Both the position numbers and the translations under genes were made by a program. Below the pieces are notes generated by a model, which saw only the letters and a program-made list of their open reading frames with translations, ran no database searches and was not told the DNA's origin. Positions 25,908 through 33,477 of a stretch of DNA of 64,000 bases are shown here, piece after piece; the first letter of the stretch is position 1; the number at the start of each line of letters is the position of its first letter. The stretch is from Clostridiales bacterium (lineage in GTDB: Bacteria; Bacillota; Clostridia; Oscillospirales; Oscillospiraceae), in the NCBI GenBank assembly GCA_019423635.1, contig JAHZBA010000010.1:1-64000 (forward strand), given 5' to 3'.

Positions 25908-26723
25908 TTAATAGCGGTCAATATCCACCCACTGGGCGGCGTGGTGCAGGTCCTCCTGCAAAAAGACGGAGGCAATGCGCTCAAAGTCCTCCGTCCGGTC
26001 GCTGACGTAAAAGGACATCTCCCCCGCCCGGTTCTCCCCGGCGCGCAGATCCCTGGCCTTCAACAGCCGCTTGAGCTCAAAGGCGGACTCCTCCCCGGCG
26101 GAGACCAGCGTCACCTCCGGCCCCATGATCCCGGCGATGACCTCCGTCAAAAGCGGGTAGTGGGTGCAGCCCAGGATCAGGGTGTCGATCCCGCTGCCCT
26201 TCAGCGGCTCCAGGTACTCCCGGGCCACCGTCTCGATCACCACATCCCCCGGATGAAAGCGGCCGCTCTCCACCAGGGGCACGAACAGAGGACAGGGCAG
26301 GCAGCGGACCTCCACCGCCGGGTCCAGCCGGTGCAGCATGGCCTCATAGGCCCCGGAGCGGACGGAGGCCAGGGTGGCGATCAGCCCCACGCGCCTCCGC
26401 CTGCTCACCGCCAGAGCGCGGCGGCAGGTGGGCTCCACCACGCCCACAATGGGCAGGTCGTTCTCCGCCTGGAGGGTGTCCAGGGAGGTAGTGGAGACTG
26501 TGCCGCAGGCGATGACAATGGCCTTGAGGTCAAAGGAGCGGAGGAAGCGCACATCCTGCCGGGCGTATTTCAGCAGCGTCTCCCGGGACCTGCCGCCGTA
26601 GGGCACCCGGGCGGTATCGCCGAAGTAGATGAGATCCTCCCCCGGCAGAATCTGCCGCAGGGAGCGGACCGCCGTCAAGCCCCCAAGGCCGGAGTCAAAT
26701 ACGCCGATTGCCCGTGAGTCCAT
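25908..26723 (-). CDS. murI: glutamate racemase
   Basis: 271 aa. Interconverts L- and D-glutamate for peptidoglycan. DSGLGG at 10-15, catalytic Cys73 in IACGTVSTT (the usual Asn after Cys is Gly here) and Cys186 in GCTHYPLL. First gene of murI-ywiB-argS, with its own promoter at 26765-26794 and AAGGAGG 11 bases upstream of ATG. The Gly substitution beside the catalytic Cys occurs in some Clostridia and is not obviously inactivating. Confidence 0.94.
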   Translation of the reverse strand: MDSRAIGVFDSGLGGLTAVRSLRQILPGEDLIYFGDTARVPYGGRSRETLLKYARQDVRFLRSFDLKAIVIACGTVSTTSLDTLQAENDLPIVGVVEPTCRRALAVSRRRRVGLIATLASVRSGAYEAMLHRLDPAVEVRCLPCPLFVPLVESGRFHPGDVVIETVAREYLEPLKGSGIDTLILGCTHYPLLTEVIAGIMGPEVTLVSAGEESAFELKRLLKARDLRAGENRAGEMSFYVSDRTEDFERIASVFLQEDLHHAAQWVDIDRY

Positions 26724-26764
26724 GGAATTTCCCGCCTCCTTGTAAACTGCCGCATTGGCTTTTT

Positions 26765-26794
26765 ATTATACTATGAGATTTGGGGTGTTGACAA
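26765..26794 (-). promoter_or_regulatory. promoter of murI-ywiB-argS
   Basis: Minus strand TTGTCA (26789-26794), 18-base spacer, TATAAT (26765-26770), about 42 bases before ATG 26723. Confidence 0.8.
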
Positions 26795-26892
26795 GAACAA
26801 ATCCCGAAAAAGCCGGGGAATTTCAGTCCTCATCACGGCAGAAGCCCTGTCCCCGGCCGGCCCCGCGCTTCGCGACGCTGCCGATAAATATG

Positions 26893-27200
26893 GCAGGGGC
26901 GGCGATCCGCTGCCCCTCCAAAGGAAGATCCACTCCGCAGGGGCGGATATCATCTGCCCGTCCAGAGGAATATCCAATCCGTAGGGGCGGATATCATCCG
27001 CCCGTCCAAAGAAAAATCCAATCCGTAGGGGCGGATATCATCCGCCCGTCCAAAGAAAAATCCAATCCGTAGGGGCGGATATCATCCGCCCGTACAAAGG
27101 AAAATCCAATCCGTAGGGGCGGATATCATCCGCCCGTACAAAGGAAAATCCGGATCTCGCAGGAAGACGGGCGGCAGATCGCCGCCCCTACAGGGTTTCA
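26893..27200. repeat. 44-bp tandem array of GTAGGGGCGGATATCATCCG units
   Basis: Units begin at 26937, 26981, 27025, 27069 and 27113 with an exact 44-base period; each carries the dyad GGGCGGATatcATCCGCCC and the spacer text AAAGAAAAATCCAATCC. A degenerate unit precedes (26893) and an inverted GACGGGCGGCAGATCGCCGC half ends the array. Not CRISPR: the inter-dyad segments are themselves repeated. The rest of the 0.59-kb spacer holds the murI and lspA promoters. Confidence 0.9.
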
Positions 27201-27247
27201 GGAACCATCGCAAAATGCGCGTTTAGACACTCCCCCGCCCCCGGGGC

Positions 27248-27276
27248 TGGACATCCTCCTCCCTCCGTGATATGAT
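27248..27276 (+). promoter_or_regulatory. promoter of lspA-rluD
   Basis: TGGACA (27248-27253), 17-base spacer, TATGAT (27271-27276), about 36 bases before ATG 27312. Confidence 0.65.
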
Positions 27277-27296
27277 ATCATTTACTTGACAAATCA

Positions 27297-27311
27297 AGGA
27301 GGAGACCTCCT
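27297..27311 (+). promoter_or_regulatory. self-complementary ribosome binding site of lspA
   Basis: AGGAGG-AGA-CCTCCT directly before ATG 27312. The Shine-Dalgarno AGGAGG (9 bases from the ATG) pairs perfectly with CCTCCT across a 3-base loop, so the site could be hidden in a hairpin. Confidence 0.6.
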
Positions 27312-27845
27312 ATGCTGTACGCCATCCTTTCCGCCCTGGCCGCGGGCCTGCTGGTCCTGGACCAGTGGGTCAAGGCCTGGACCATCGCCCACTTCGCCGC
27401 CCCGGTGCCCCCCCATCTCTACGCCACGGCGGACCCGCCCCTCCCCCTCCTGCCGGGCCTTCTGGAGCTGACCCGGGTGCACAACTACGGCGCCGCCTGG
27501 TCCAGCTTCTCCGGCTACCGGTGGTTCCTGGTGGCCTTCACCGGCCTGATCCTGCTGGTCATCGCCCGGGTGCTGATCCGGCGGGTCGTCCGCCACCCCC
27601 TGGGGGTGACGGCGGGCTTCCTGATCCTCTCCGGGGGCCTTGGAAACATCCTGGACCGGGTGCGCCTGGGGTACGTGGTGGACATGCTCCACTTCCCCTT
27701 CTGGCCCAGCTATCCCACCTTCAACGTGGCGGACTGCTGCGTGGTGTGCGGCTGCGTGCTGGGCGCTGTCTACTACCTGTTTCTCTACGAAAAACACGAC
27801 AAGAGGAGACCCCATGGAGACGATCACCCTGCAAGTACCACCTGA
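27312..27845 (+). CDS. lspA: lipoprotein signal peptidase (signal peptidase II)
   Basis: 177 aa, four membrane helices. Cleaves prolipoprotein signal peptides after lipidation. The two catalytic Asp are in GGLGNILDRV (about 114) and FNVADCC (about 140); the conserved N in HNYGAAWS is also present (family motif NxGAAF, here Trp). Its last 32 bases overlap the start of rluD in another frame, an arrangement frequent in Firmicutes (lspA-rluD). Confidence 0.95.
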   Translation: MLYAILSALAAGLLVLDQWVKAWTIAHFAAPVPPHLYATADPPLPLLPGLLELTRVHNYGAAWSSFSGYRWFLVAFTGLILLVIARVLIRRVVRHPLGVTAGFLILSGGLGNILDRVRLGYVVDMLHFPFWPSYPTFNVADCCVVCGCVLGAVYYLFLYEKHDKRRPHGDDHPASTT

Positions 27846-28737
27846 GGACGCCGGCGCGCGGGCGGACGCCTGGCTGGCGGCCAGCCTGGAGAGCCTGACC
27901 CGCTCCGCCGTCCAGCGCCTGCTGGAGGAGGGCCGCGTCACCTGCGGCGGCCTCCCCCTGTCCAAAAACCGCCGCCTGCGCGGCGGGGAGCTTCTCACCG
28001 TGCTCCTGCCGGACCCGGAGCCCCTGGAGGCCCTCCCCCAGAACATCCCCCTGGACGTGGTCTACGAGGATGACGACGTCATCGTCATCAACAAGCCCAA
28101 GGGCCTGGTGGTCCACCCCGCCCCCGGCCACCCGGACGGCACGCTGGTGAACGCCCTGCTCTACCACTGCGGCGATTCCCTCTCCGGCGTGGGCGGCGCC
28201 CTGCGCCCGGGCATCGTCCACCGGATCGACCAGGACACCTCCGGCCTCCTCATCGCCGCCAAGAACGACTTCGCCCATCAGCGCCTCTCCGCCCAGCTCC
28301 AGGACCACACCCTGGCCCGGATCTACCACTGCATTGTGACGGGCTCCCTCCGGGAGGATGAGGGCACCGTGGACGCCCCCATCGGGCGGCACCCCACGGA
28401 CCGCAAGCGGATGGCTGTCATCCCCGGCGGCCGCCCCGCCGTCACCCACTACCGCGTCCTGGCCCGGTACCCCGGCCACACCTACGCCCAGTGCCGCCTG
28501 GAGACCGGCCGGACCCACCAGATCCGGGTCCACATGGCCTACCTGGGCCACCCCATCCTGGGGGACACGGTGTACGGGGCCAAAAAGGCCGTCCCCGGCC
28601 TCCAGGGCCAGTGCCTCCACGCGTCGTCCCTGCGCTTTCTCCACCCCCGCACCGGGGAGCTCATGACCCTCTCCTGCCCCCTGCCCCAGGAGTTCCAGGA
28701 CCGGCTGCGCCTGCTGGAACAGCGGGGGACGTTGTGA
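27814..28737 (+). CDS. rluD: RluA/RluD-family rRNA pseudouridine synthase
   Basis: 307 aa from ATG 27814 (AAGAGGAG upstream). N-terminal S4 RNA-binding domain (about 12-70, LTRSAVQRLLEEGRV), then the synthase domain with the catalytic Asp in HRIDQDTSGLL (about 139), plus the KPKGLVVHPAPGH and GRTHQIRVHM motifs. Converts uridines to pseudouridine, probably in 23S rRNA helix 69 by analogy with RluD. Translationally coupled with lspA. Confidence 0.93.
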   Translation: METITLQVPPEDAGARADAWLAASLESLTRSAVQRLLEEGRVTCGGLPLSKNRRLRGGELLTVLLPDPEPLEALPQNIPLDVVYEDDDVIVINKPKGLVVHPAPGHPDGTLVNALLYHCGDSLSGVGGALRPGIVHRIDQDTSGLLIAAKNDFAHQRLSAQLQDHTLARIYHCIVTGSLREDEGTVDAPIGRHPTDRKRMAVIPGGRPAVTHYRVLARYPGHTYAQCRLETGRTHQIRVHMAYLGHPILGDTVYGAKKAVPGLQGQCLHASSLRFLHPRTGELMTLSCPLPQEFQDRLRLLEQRGTL

Positions 28738-28822
28738 TAAATGTCATAAAATATCCATACTTTTTGTGCAGATAATACAACACGTAACCGTTTACCTCCC
28801 ATAATTTCCACCACCCTTCCCC

Positions 28823-28851
28823 TTGCGGGCGCCGGAAGTCCCTGCTAGAAT
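28823..28851 (+). promoter_or_regulatory. weak promoter for the HPr-like gene
   Basis: TTGCGG (28823-28828), 17-base spacer, TAGAAT (28846-28851), about 59 bases before ATG 28910. Confidence 0.45.
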
Positions 28852-28909
28852 GATTCCATCCTCCAGAACGTGGAGGGAATCACAAGCTCCGGCAAAGAAG
28901 GGATTTTTT

Positions 28910-29131
28910 ATGATACGAGACATTGAGATCAAGGATGAGGCGCAGGTGCGCAGAATCAATCAGCTGGCCAGCGAGGCCCCCTATGAGGTCTGGCTGAGCA
29001 CCGACACGCTGATGCTGGACGCCCGCTCCCTGCTGGGTCTGTTCGCCCTGATCGGCCAGCGGGCCAGGGTGGTGGCCGAGGATGATGTGAATCCCCGGAA
29101 CTTCCGCCGCCTGGTGGAGCAGATGGCATAA
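28910..29131 (+). CDS. HPr-like protein without the phosphorylated His (Crh-like)
   Basis: 73 aa from ATG 28910; GAAGGG is 7-12 bases upstream. Resembles the HPr fold: beta start IRDIEIKDEAQVRRINQLA, then LSTDTLMLDARSLLGLFAL, where ARSLLGLFAL matches the HPr Ser46 region (KSIMGVMSL), and a C-terminal helix. There is no His in the whole protein, so it cannot carry PTS phosphate on His15, as in B. subtilis Crh. A role in carbon regulation by Ser phosphorylation is inference. Monocistronic with terminator at 29148. Confidence 0.75.
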   Translation: MIRDIEIKDEAQVRRINQLASEAPYEVWLSTDTLMLDARSLLGLFALIGQRARVVAEDDVNPRNFRRLVEQMA

Positions 29132-29147
29132 TTTCACAGCGAAAAGA

Positions 29148-29185
29148 GGAACCCCGGTGGTGCCGCCGCGCACCGCCGGGGTTCC
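29148..29185 (+). terminator. terminator of the HPr-like gene
   Basis: GGAACCCCGG (29148-29157) pairs with CCGGGGTTCC (29176-29185), the loop region itself partly paired (GTGC/GCAC), followed by AATTT. 16 bases after the stop. Confidence 0.7.
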
Positions 29186-29221
29186 AATTTCTGGAATTGT
29201 CGAATTTTGTCAGTCTTCGCC

Positions 29222-29250
29222 TTGCAATCCTCCGGCAGATCGGGTAAAAT
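29222..29250 (+). promoter_or_regulatory. promoter of the LRR/SLH gene
   Basis: TTGCAA (29222-29227), 17-base spacer, TAAAAT (29245-29250), giving a leader of about 90 bases before ATG 29349. Confidence 0.7.
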
Positions 29251-29348
29251 AAGAACATTCAGCAGACCCGGCTCATAGGATTCATACAGACGGAGGGAGC
29301 GCGGACATCTGCGCCCCGCTCCGGCGCGGAACAGGGGAGGGACCTGAG

Positions 29349-30878
29349 ATGAAAAGAACATGGACGGCACTGCTGCTTGCCCTGGCGCTGTGCCTGCAGT
29401 TGGCGGTCCCCGCCCTGGCGGCCACGCCGGACAAGGACGGCTTCACCATCGACGCCGAGGGCGTTTTGACCAAATACACCGGCTCCGGCGGTCACATTGT
29501 CCTCCCCGCCGGCGTTAAGAAAATCGGCTACGGCGCTTTTGACCGCTGCTCCACGCTGAGCAGCGTGGTGATTCCGTCCGGCGTGACCTACATTGGAATC
29601 AACGCCTTTCGCAACTGCATCGCCCTCACCAAGGTCACCTTCCCCGACACGCTGACGGAGATCGACGGCGGGGCCTTCTCCGGCTGCATCAGCCTCACCG
29701 CCGTGGACCTGCCCGACAGTGTGACCAGTCTTGGCGAGCAGGGGTGCAACTTCTTCGGCTGCACCAACCTCAAGCGGGTGACCATCGGCCGGGGACTGAC
29801 CAAGCTCCCCTACACCGCCTTCGGCAAGTGCACCAGTCTCTTGAGCGCCGTGGTCCCCGAGAACGTCACCACCTTCAGCTGGGCCTTCCAGGACTGCCCC
29901 AGCCTGACCATTCACGGCGCCGCCGGCAGCCGGGCGGAGGCCTACGCCGCCGAGAGCGGCATCCCCTTCGCCGCCGACCTAGGCGCCGCGGCCACGGTCT
30001 CCCGCTTCACCGACGTGCCCGCCTCCTCCCCCTACGCCGCCGCCATTTTGTGGGCGGTGGAAAACGAGATCACCGCCGGCCTCACTCCCACCCGCTTCGG
30101 CCCGGAGGAGCCCTGCACCCGGGGCCAGTTTCTGACCTTCCTCTGGCGCGCCCACGGCTCCCCCCGCTCCAACGAGGCCACCCACTTCGTGGACTCCATT
30201 CCGGAGAGCTACAAAATGGCCGTCCGCTGGGCCTACGGCATGGGGCTGGTCAGCGGGTCCACCTTCGGGGCAAACGAGCCCTGCACCCGCTCCATGGCCA
30301 TCACCTGGCTGTGGCAGCTGGCGGGAAACCCCGCCGCCTTCCCCGACTCCTTCCAGGACCTCCCCCGGGGCTCCGACGCGTTCATGGCCGCCTCCTGGGC
30401 GGTGACCACCAACGTGGCCGACAAGCTGGGGGACGGCTTCTCCCCCGGCAGACTCTGCACCCGGGGCGAGGCTTTAACCTATCTCTACCGGGCCACCAAG
30501 AAACCGATTCTCGTGGAATCGCCGTCCAACGGACGGCGATTTTTTTTTGCCCGGCGCGGCCCTGCGGTTTTTGCCCAATTTTTCCCGGTGCGCATGAAAT
30601 GCCGAAATTCAGGGACCCTATCACCAAAGCACTTTGAAAGAACCCGGACGTTTTTTGGAAGTCCGCGGCGAAACCCGCCGCGGGAGGCCCCAGGCCCCGC
30701 TTGGGCCGTCACCGCCAGCGCGCACTCTCCGGCGCGGCGGCCGGGGACGGCCGGAATCAACAGAGGGTGTCCCCGGAGCCGGGGCGGCGGCAGACGGCGC
30801 CTTTGCGCCCTGCGGCGCTTCCCGGGGCATCCCGAAAACGGAAAAGGAGGGATCTGGTTTGGAAACCGGAATCCATAA
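29349..30878 (+). CDS. secreted LRR (BspA-type) / SLH surface protein; frame has no stop before its terminator
   Basis: ATG 29349, AGGGACCTGAG upstream. Signal peptide (about 1-24, ends PALAA), BspA-type leucine-rich repeats (about 30-190; IGYGAFDRCSTLSSVVIPSGV-like units), then S-layer homology domains (about 215-390; FTDVPASSPYAAAILWAVE, FVDSIPESYKMAVRWAYGMG, FQDLPRGSDAFMAASWAV), which attach proteins to the wall. The usual end would be near YLYRATKK (about 388, base 30510). Instead the frame continues through a strong terminator (30518-30548) and 110 implausible residues to a TAA at 30876 inside arcA. The natural stop was probably lost, or the mRNA ends without a stop. Confidence 0.85.
   Translation: MKRTWTALLLALALCLQLAVPALAATPDKDGFTIDAEGVLTKYTGSGGHIVLPAGVKKIGYGAFDRCSTLSSVVIPSGVTYIGINAFRNCIALTKVTFPDTLTEIDGGAFSGCISLTAVDLPDSVTSLGEQGCNFFGCTNLKRVTIGRGLTKLPYTAFGKCTSLLSAVVPENVTTFSWAFQDCPSLTIHGAAGSRAEAYAAESGIPFAADLGAAATVSRFTDVPASSPYAAAILWAVENEITAGLTPTRFGPEEPCTRGQFLTFLWRAHGSPRSNEATHFVDSIPESYKMAVRWAYGMGLVSGSTFGANEPCTRSMAITWLWQLAGNPAAFPDSFQDLPRGSDAFMAASWAVTTNVADKLGDGFSPGRLCTRGEALTYLYRATKKPILVESPSNGRRFFFARRGPAVFAQFFPVRMKCRNSGTLSPKHFERTRTFFGSPRRNPPREAPGPAWAVTASAHSPARRPGTAGINRGCPRSRGGGRRRLCALRRFPGHPENGKGGIWFGNRNP
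30518..30548 (+). terminator. intrinsic terminator inside the open LRR/SLH frame
   Basis: ATCGCCGTCC - AAC - GGACGGCGAT followed by eight T. Near-ideal, and positioned where the LRR/SLH gene should already have ended. No stop codon lies in that frame upstream of it. The following bases to 30858 show no gene and no clear promoter for arcA. Confidence 0.85.
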
Positions 30879-32088
30879 TACCTCCGAAATCGGGCGGCTG
30901 AAAAAGGTGCTGCTGCACCGGCCCGGTCAGGAGCTGGAAAATCTGATGCCGGAGTACCTGGAACGGCTGCTCTTTGACGACATCCCCTACCTGAAGGAGG
31001 CCCAGAAGGAGCACGACGCCTTCGCCGCCTGCCTGCGGGAAAACGGCGTGGAGGTGGTGTACCTCACGGACCTGGTGGCACGCTCCCTCACCAGCGGCGA
31101 GGTGCGCCAGGACCTGATCCGCCAGTTCCTGGACGAGTCCGGCGTGGAGGACGCCCGGACCCGGGAGCTGCTGGCGGAGTACCTGGGCGCCATGCCGGAC
31201 CGGGAGATGATCTCCACCATGATGGCCGGCGTCCGGAAAAGTCAGCTCCGCGCCGCCGGCGGGAAGCTGGGGGACTTCCTCTCCGCCGCGGAGGACGACT
31301 ACCCCTTCGCCGTGGACCCCATGCCGAATCTCTACTTCACCCGGGACCCCTTTGCCACCATCGGCACCGGCGTGTCCATCCACAAGATGCACACCGCCAC
31401 CCGGAACCGGGAGACCCTGTTCGGCAAATTCATCTTTGAGCACAACCCGGAGTATCTCCATGCCCCCCGCTGGTACGACCGGGGGGAGACCTCCTCTCTG
31501 GAGGGCGGGGACATCCTGATCCTCTCCCCGGAGGTGCTGGCCGTGGGCATCTCCCAGCGGACGAAGGGGGACTCCATCGACACCCTGGCGGAGACGATCC
31601 TCACCTACGAGAAGACCCATTTCAAAAAGATCCTGGCCTTCAACATCCCCAAGAGCCGCTCCTTCATGCACCTGGACACGGTGTTCACCATGGTGGACCG
31701 GGACAAGTTCACGGTCCATCCCAACATCCTCTCCAGCATCACGGTGTTTGTCATGGAGCTGGACGAGGACCGCAAAATCAGGATCACCCAGGAGGACGGC
31801 CGTCTGGAGGACATTTTGAAAAAGCACCTGAACCTGGACCACGTGACGCTGATCGCCTGCGGCCGGGGCAGCGAGATCGACGCCGCCCGGGAGCAGTGGA
31901 ACGACGGCAGCAACACCCTGGCCATCGCCCCCGGCGAGGTGGTGGTGTACTCCCGGAACTACGTGACCAACCGCTCGCTGGAGGAGGCGGGGATCAAGAT
32001 CCACACGATCCCCAGCGCGGAGCTGAGCCGCGGCCGGGGCGGCCCCCGGTGCATGTCCATGCCGTTGTGGCGGGAGAACCCTAATTAA
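30859..32088 (+). CDS. arcA: arginine deiminase
   Basis: 409 aa from TTG 30859, chosen for AAAGGAGG 8 bases upstream and because the product then starts right at the family N terminus (IHNTSEIGRLKKVLLHRPG). Hydrolyses arginine to citrulline plus ammonia. Catalytic residues visible: Asp in FTRDPFATIG, Glu/His in FMHLDTVFTM, and the nucleophile Cys398 in GGPRCMSMPLWRE. First enzyme of the arginine deiminase pathway; arcB follows after 279 bases. Confidence 0.96.
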   Translation: METGIHNTSEIGRLKKVLLHRPGQELENLMPEYLERLLFDDIPYLKEAQKEHDAFAACLRENGVEVVYLTDLVARSLTSGEVRQDLIRQFLDESGVEDARTRELLAEYLGAMPDREMISTMMAGVRKSQLRAAGGKLGDFLSAAEDDYPFAVDPMPNLYFTRDPFATIGTGVSIHKMHTATRNRETLFGKFIFEHNPEYLHAPRWYDRGETSSLEGGDILILSPEVLAVGISQRTKGDSIDTLAETILTYEKTHFKKILAFNIPKSRSFMHLDTVFTMVDRDKFTVHPNILSSITVFVMELDEDRKIRITQEDGRLEDILKKHLNLDHVTLIACGRGSEIDAAREQWNDGSNTLAIAPGEVVVYSRNYVTNRSLEEAGIKIHTIPSAELSRGRGGPRCMSMPLWRENPN

Positions 32089-32111
32089 AGAGGGGACTCC
32101 GTCCCCCCTTT

Positions 32112-32168
32112 CCCCGCATGGGGGGACGCCGCATCCGTAAGGCGGCAGAGCCGCCAACGGCTGCGCTG
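32112..32168. repeat. fragment related to the 12164 MITE (inverted)
   Basis: The complement of this stretch matches the inner part of the 219-bp MITE over about 55 bases with few differences (shared CAGCCGnTGGCGGCTCTGCC and GATGCGGCGTCCCCC). The terminal repeats are absent, so it is a remnant or a shared module. Lies between arcA and arcB. Confidence 0.65.
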
Positions 32169-32229
32169 TAGATTCCCCCCACCAGTCTGCGGACTGGTGA
32201 CGCCGCCCAAGGCGGCTGGAGTATTGGAA

Positions 32230-32293
32230 TTTTTGCGACGCGCATGTCGCCGCAAAAATGATTGAAATATGCGTCTCCGCTTGGCGGAGACGC
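32230..32293 (+). other. two hairpins in the arcB leader
   Basis: TTTTTGCG (32230-32237) pairs with CGCAAAAA (32251-32258), and GCGTCTCCGC (32271-32280) with GCGGAGACGC (32284-32293). They precede arcB by 75 bases. The second lacks a T run, so it looks like an mRNA processing or stabilising structure rather than a terminator; role unknown. Confidence 0.5.
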
Positions 32294-32367
32294 GCCGGGA
32301 GCGACGCACCACGAGAACTTTTTTCTTCCCTTTTGAAATCTGTATCTGTAATAAGGAGAGTATCACT

Positions 32368-33363
32368 ATGTCAGTCAATCTGAAAGGCCGCAGCTTTTTA
32401 ACCCTCCAGGACTTCACCCCCGCGGAAATCCGCTATCTCCTGGACCTGGCCAGGGACCTGAAGGCCAAGCGTCGGGCCGGCATCTGCGACCCGACCCTCC
32501 AGGGCAAGCACATTGTCCTGCTCTTTGAGAAGACCTCCACCCGCACCCGGTGCTCCTTTGAAGTCGCCGCCACCCAGGAGGGGGCCCACGTCACCTACCT
32601 GGACGCCGGCAGCTCCCAGATGGGCAAGAAGGAGTCCCTGGAGGACTCCGCCAGGGTCCTGGGCCGGTTCTTCGACGGCATCGAGTACCGGGGCTATGAC
32701 CAGAAAAACGTAGAGGACCTGGCGAAATACGCCGGTGTCCCCGTGTGGAACGGCCTCACCGACGCGGACCATCCCACCCAGATCCTGGCGGACATGCTCA
32801 CCATCGAAGAGCACTGCCACAAGCCCCTGAATCAGATCAAGATCGTCTTCCCCGGCGACGTGCGCAACAACATGTGCTACGCCTGGATGATCGGCGCGGC
32901 CAAGATGGGAATGCACTTTGTGGGCATCGGTCCGGAAAAATTGGCAAAAGAGATGGACCAGGAGGTGGTCAGGACCACCTTCGCCACCGCCCGGGAGAAC
33001 GGTGCCCTGCTGGAGATCACCGACAACTTGAACGACGTGAAGGACGCCGACGTGATCTACGGCGACATCTGGGCCTCCATGGGCGAGGAGGCCCTGATCC
33101 CCGAGCGGGCGGAGCTCCTCTCCCCCTACCGGGTGACGGAGGAGACCCTGAAAGCCACCGGCAACCCCAACGTGCTCTATATGCACTGCCTGCCCTCCTT
33201 CCACGACTTTGAGACGAAGCTGGCCAAGGAGTGGAAGGACAAGGGCGTGGACATCCGGGAGGTCACCGACGAGGTCTTCCGCAGCCGCCACAGCGTGGTC
33301 TTCGACGAGGCGGAAAACCGGATGCACACCATCAAAGCCGTCATGGTAGCCACCATGGGCTGA
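32368..33363 (+). CDS. arcB: ornithine carbamoyltransferase (catabolic)
   Basis: 331 aa from ATG 32368, AAGGAG 10 bases upstream. Carbamoyl-phosphate motif STRTR at 57-61 and ornithine-site motif HCLP at 273-276, plus DHPTQILADM. In this setting it works in the phosphorolysis of citrulline to ornithine and carbamoyl phosphate, the second step of the arginine deiminase pathway. The C-terminal EVTDEVFRSRHSVVFDEAENRMHTIKAVM is typical of catabolic OTCs. Followed by the transporter gene after 114 bases. Confidence 0.96.
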   Translation: MSVNLKGRSFLTLQDFTPAEIRYLLDLARDLKAKRRAGICDPTLQGKHIVLLFEKTSTRTRCSFEVAATQEGAHVTYLDAGSSQMGKKESLEDSARVLGRFFDGIEYRGYDQKNVEDLAKYAGVPVWNGLTDADHPTQILADMLTIEEHCHKPLNQIKIVFPGDVRNNMCYAWMIGAAKMGMHFVGIGPEKLAKEMDQEVVRTTFATARENGALLEITDNLNDVKDADVIYGDIWASMGEEALIPERAELLSPYRVTEETLKATGNPNVLYMHCLPSFHDFETKLAKEWKDKGVDIREVTDEVFRSRHSVVFDEAENRMHTIKAVMVATMG

Positions 33364-33477
33364 GAGCAGAGTGGAGATAGAAGAGTGAAGAGTGAAGATA
33401 ACCGGCGGAGAGGCATCTCTCCACTCTCCACTCTCTACTCTCCACTCTCCACTCTGAACAAAAAGGGGTGTTTTTTG
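33364..33477. repeat. simple-sequence palindrome (AGAGTGGAG / CTCCACTCT)
   Basis: GAGAGCAGAGTGGAGATAGA and AGAGTGAAGAGTGAAG face repeated TCTCCACTCTCCACTCTC units, forming a long imperfect inverted repeat in the arcB-transporter spacer. Comparable with the argS leader palindrome. Confidence 0.7.

Noticed and set aside
26937..27156. CRISPR-like regular repeats
   Set aside because: The spacing is regular (44 bases), but the segments between dyads are themselves repeated, there are no unique spacers and no cas genes.
30634..30858. 75-codon N-terminal extension of arcA
   Set aside because: Low-complexity, no homology to arginine deiminases; the TTG at 30859 has AAAGGAGG 8 bases upstream and the standard N terminus.
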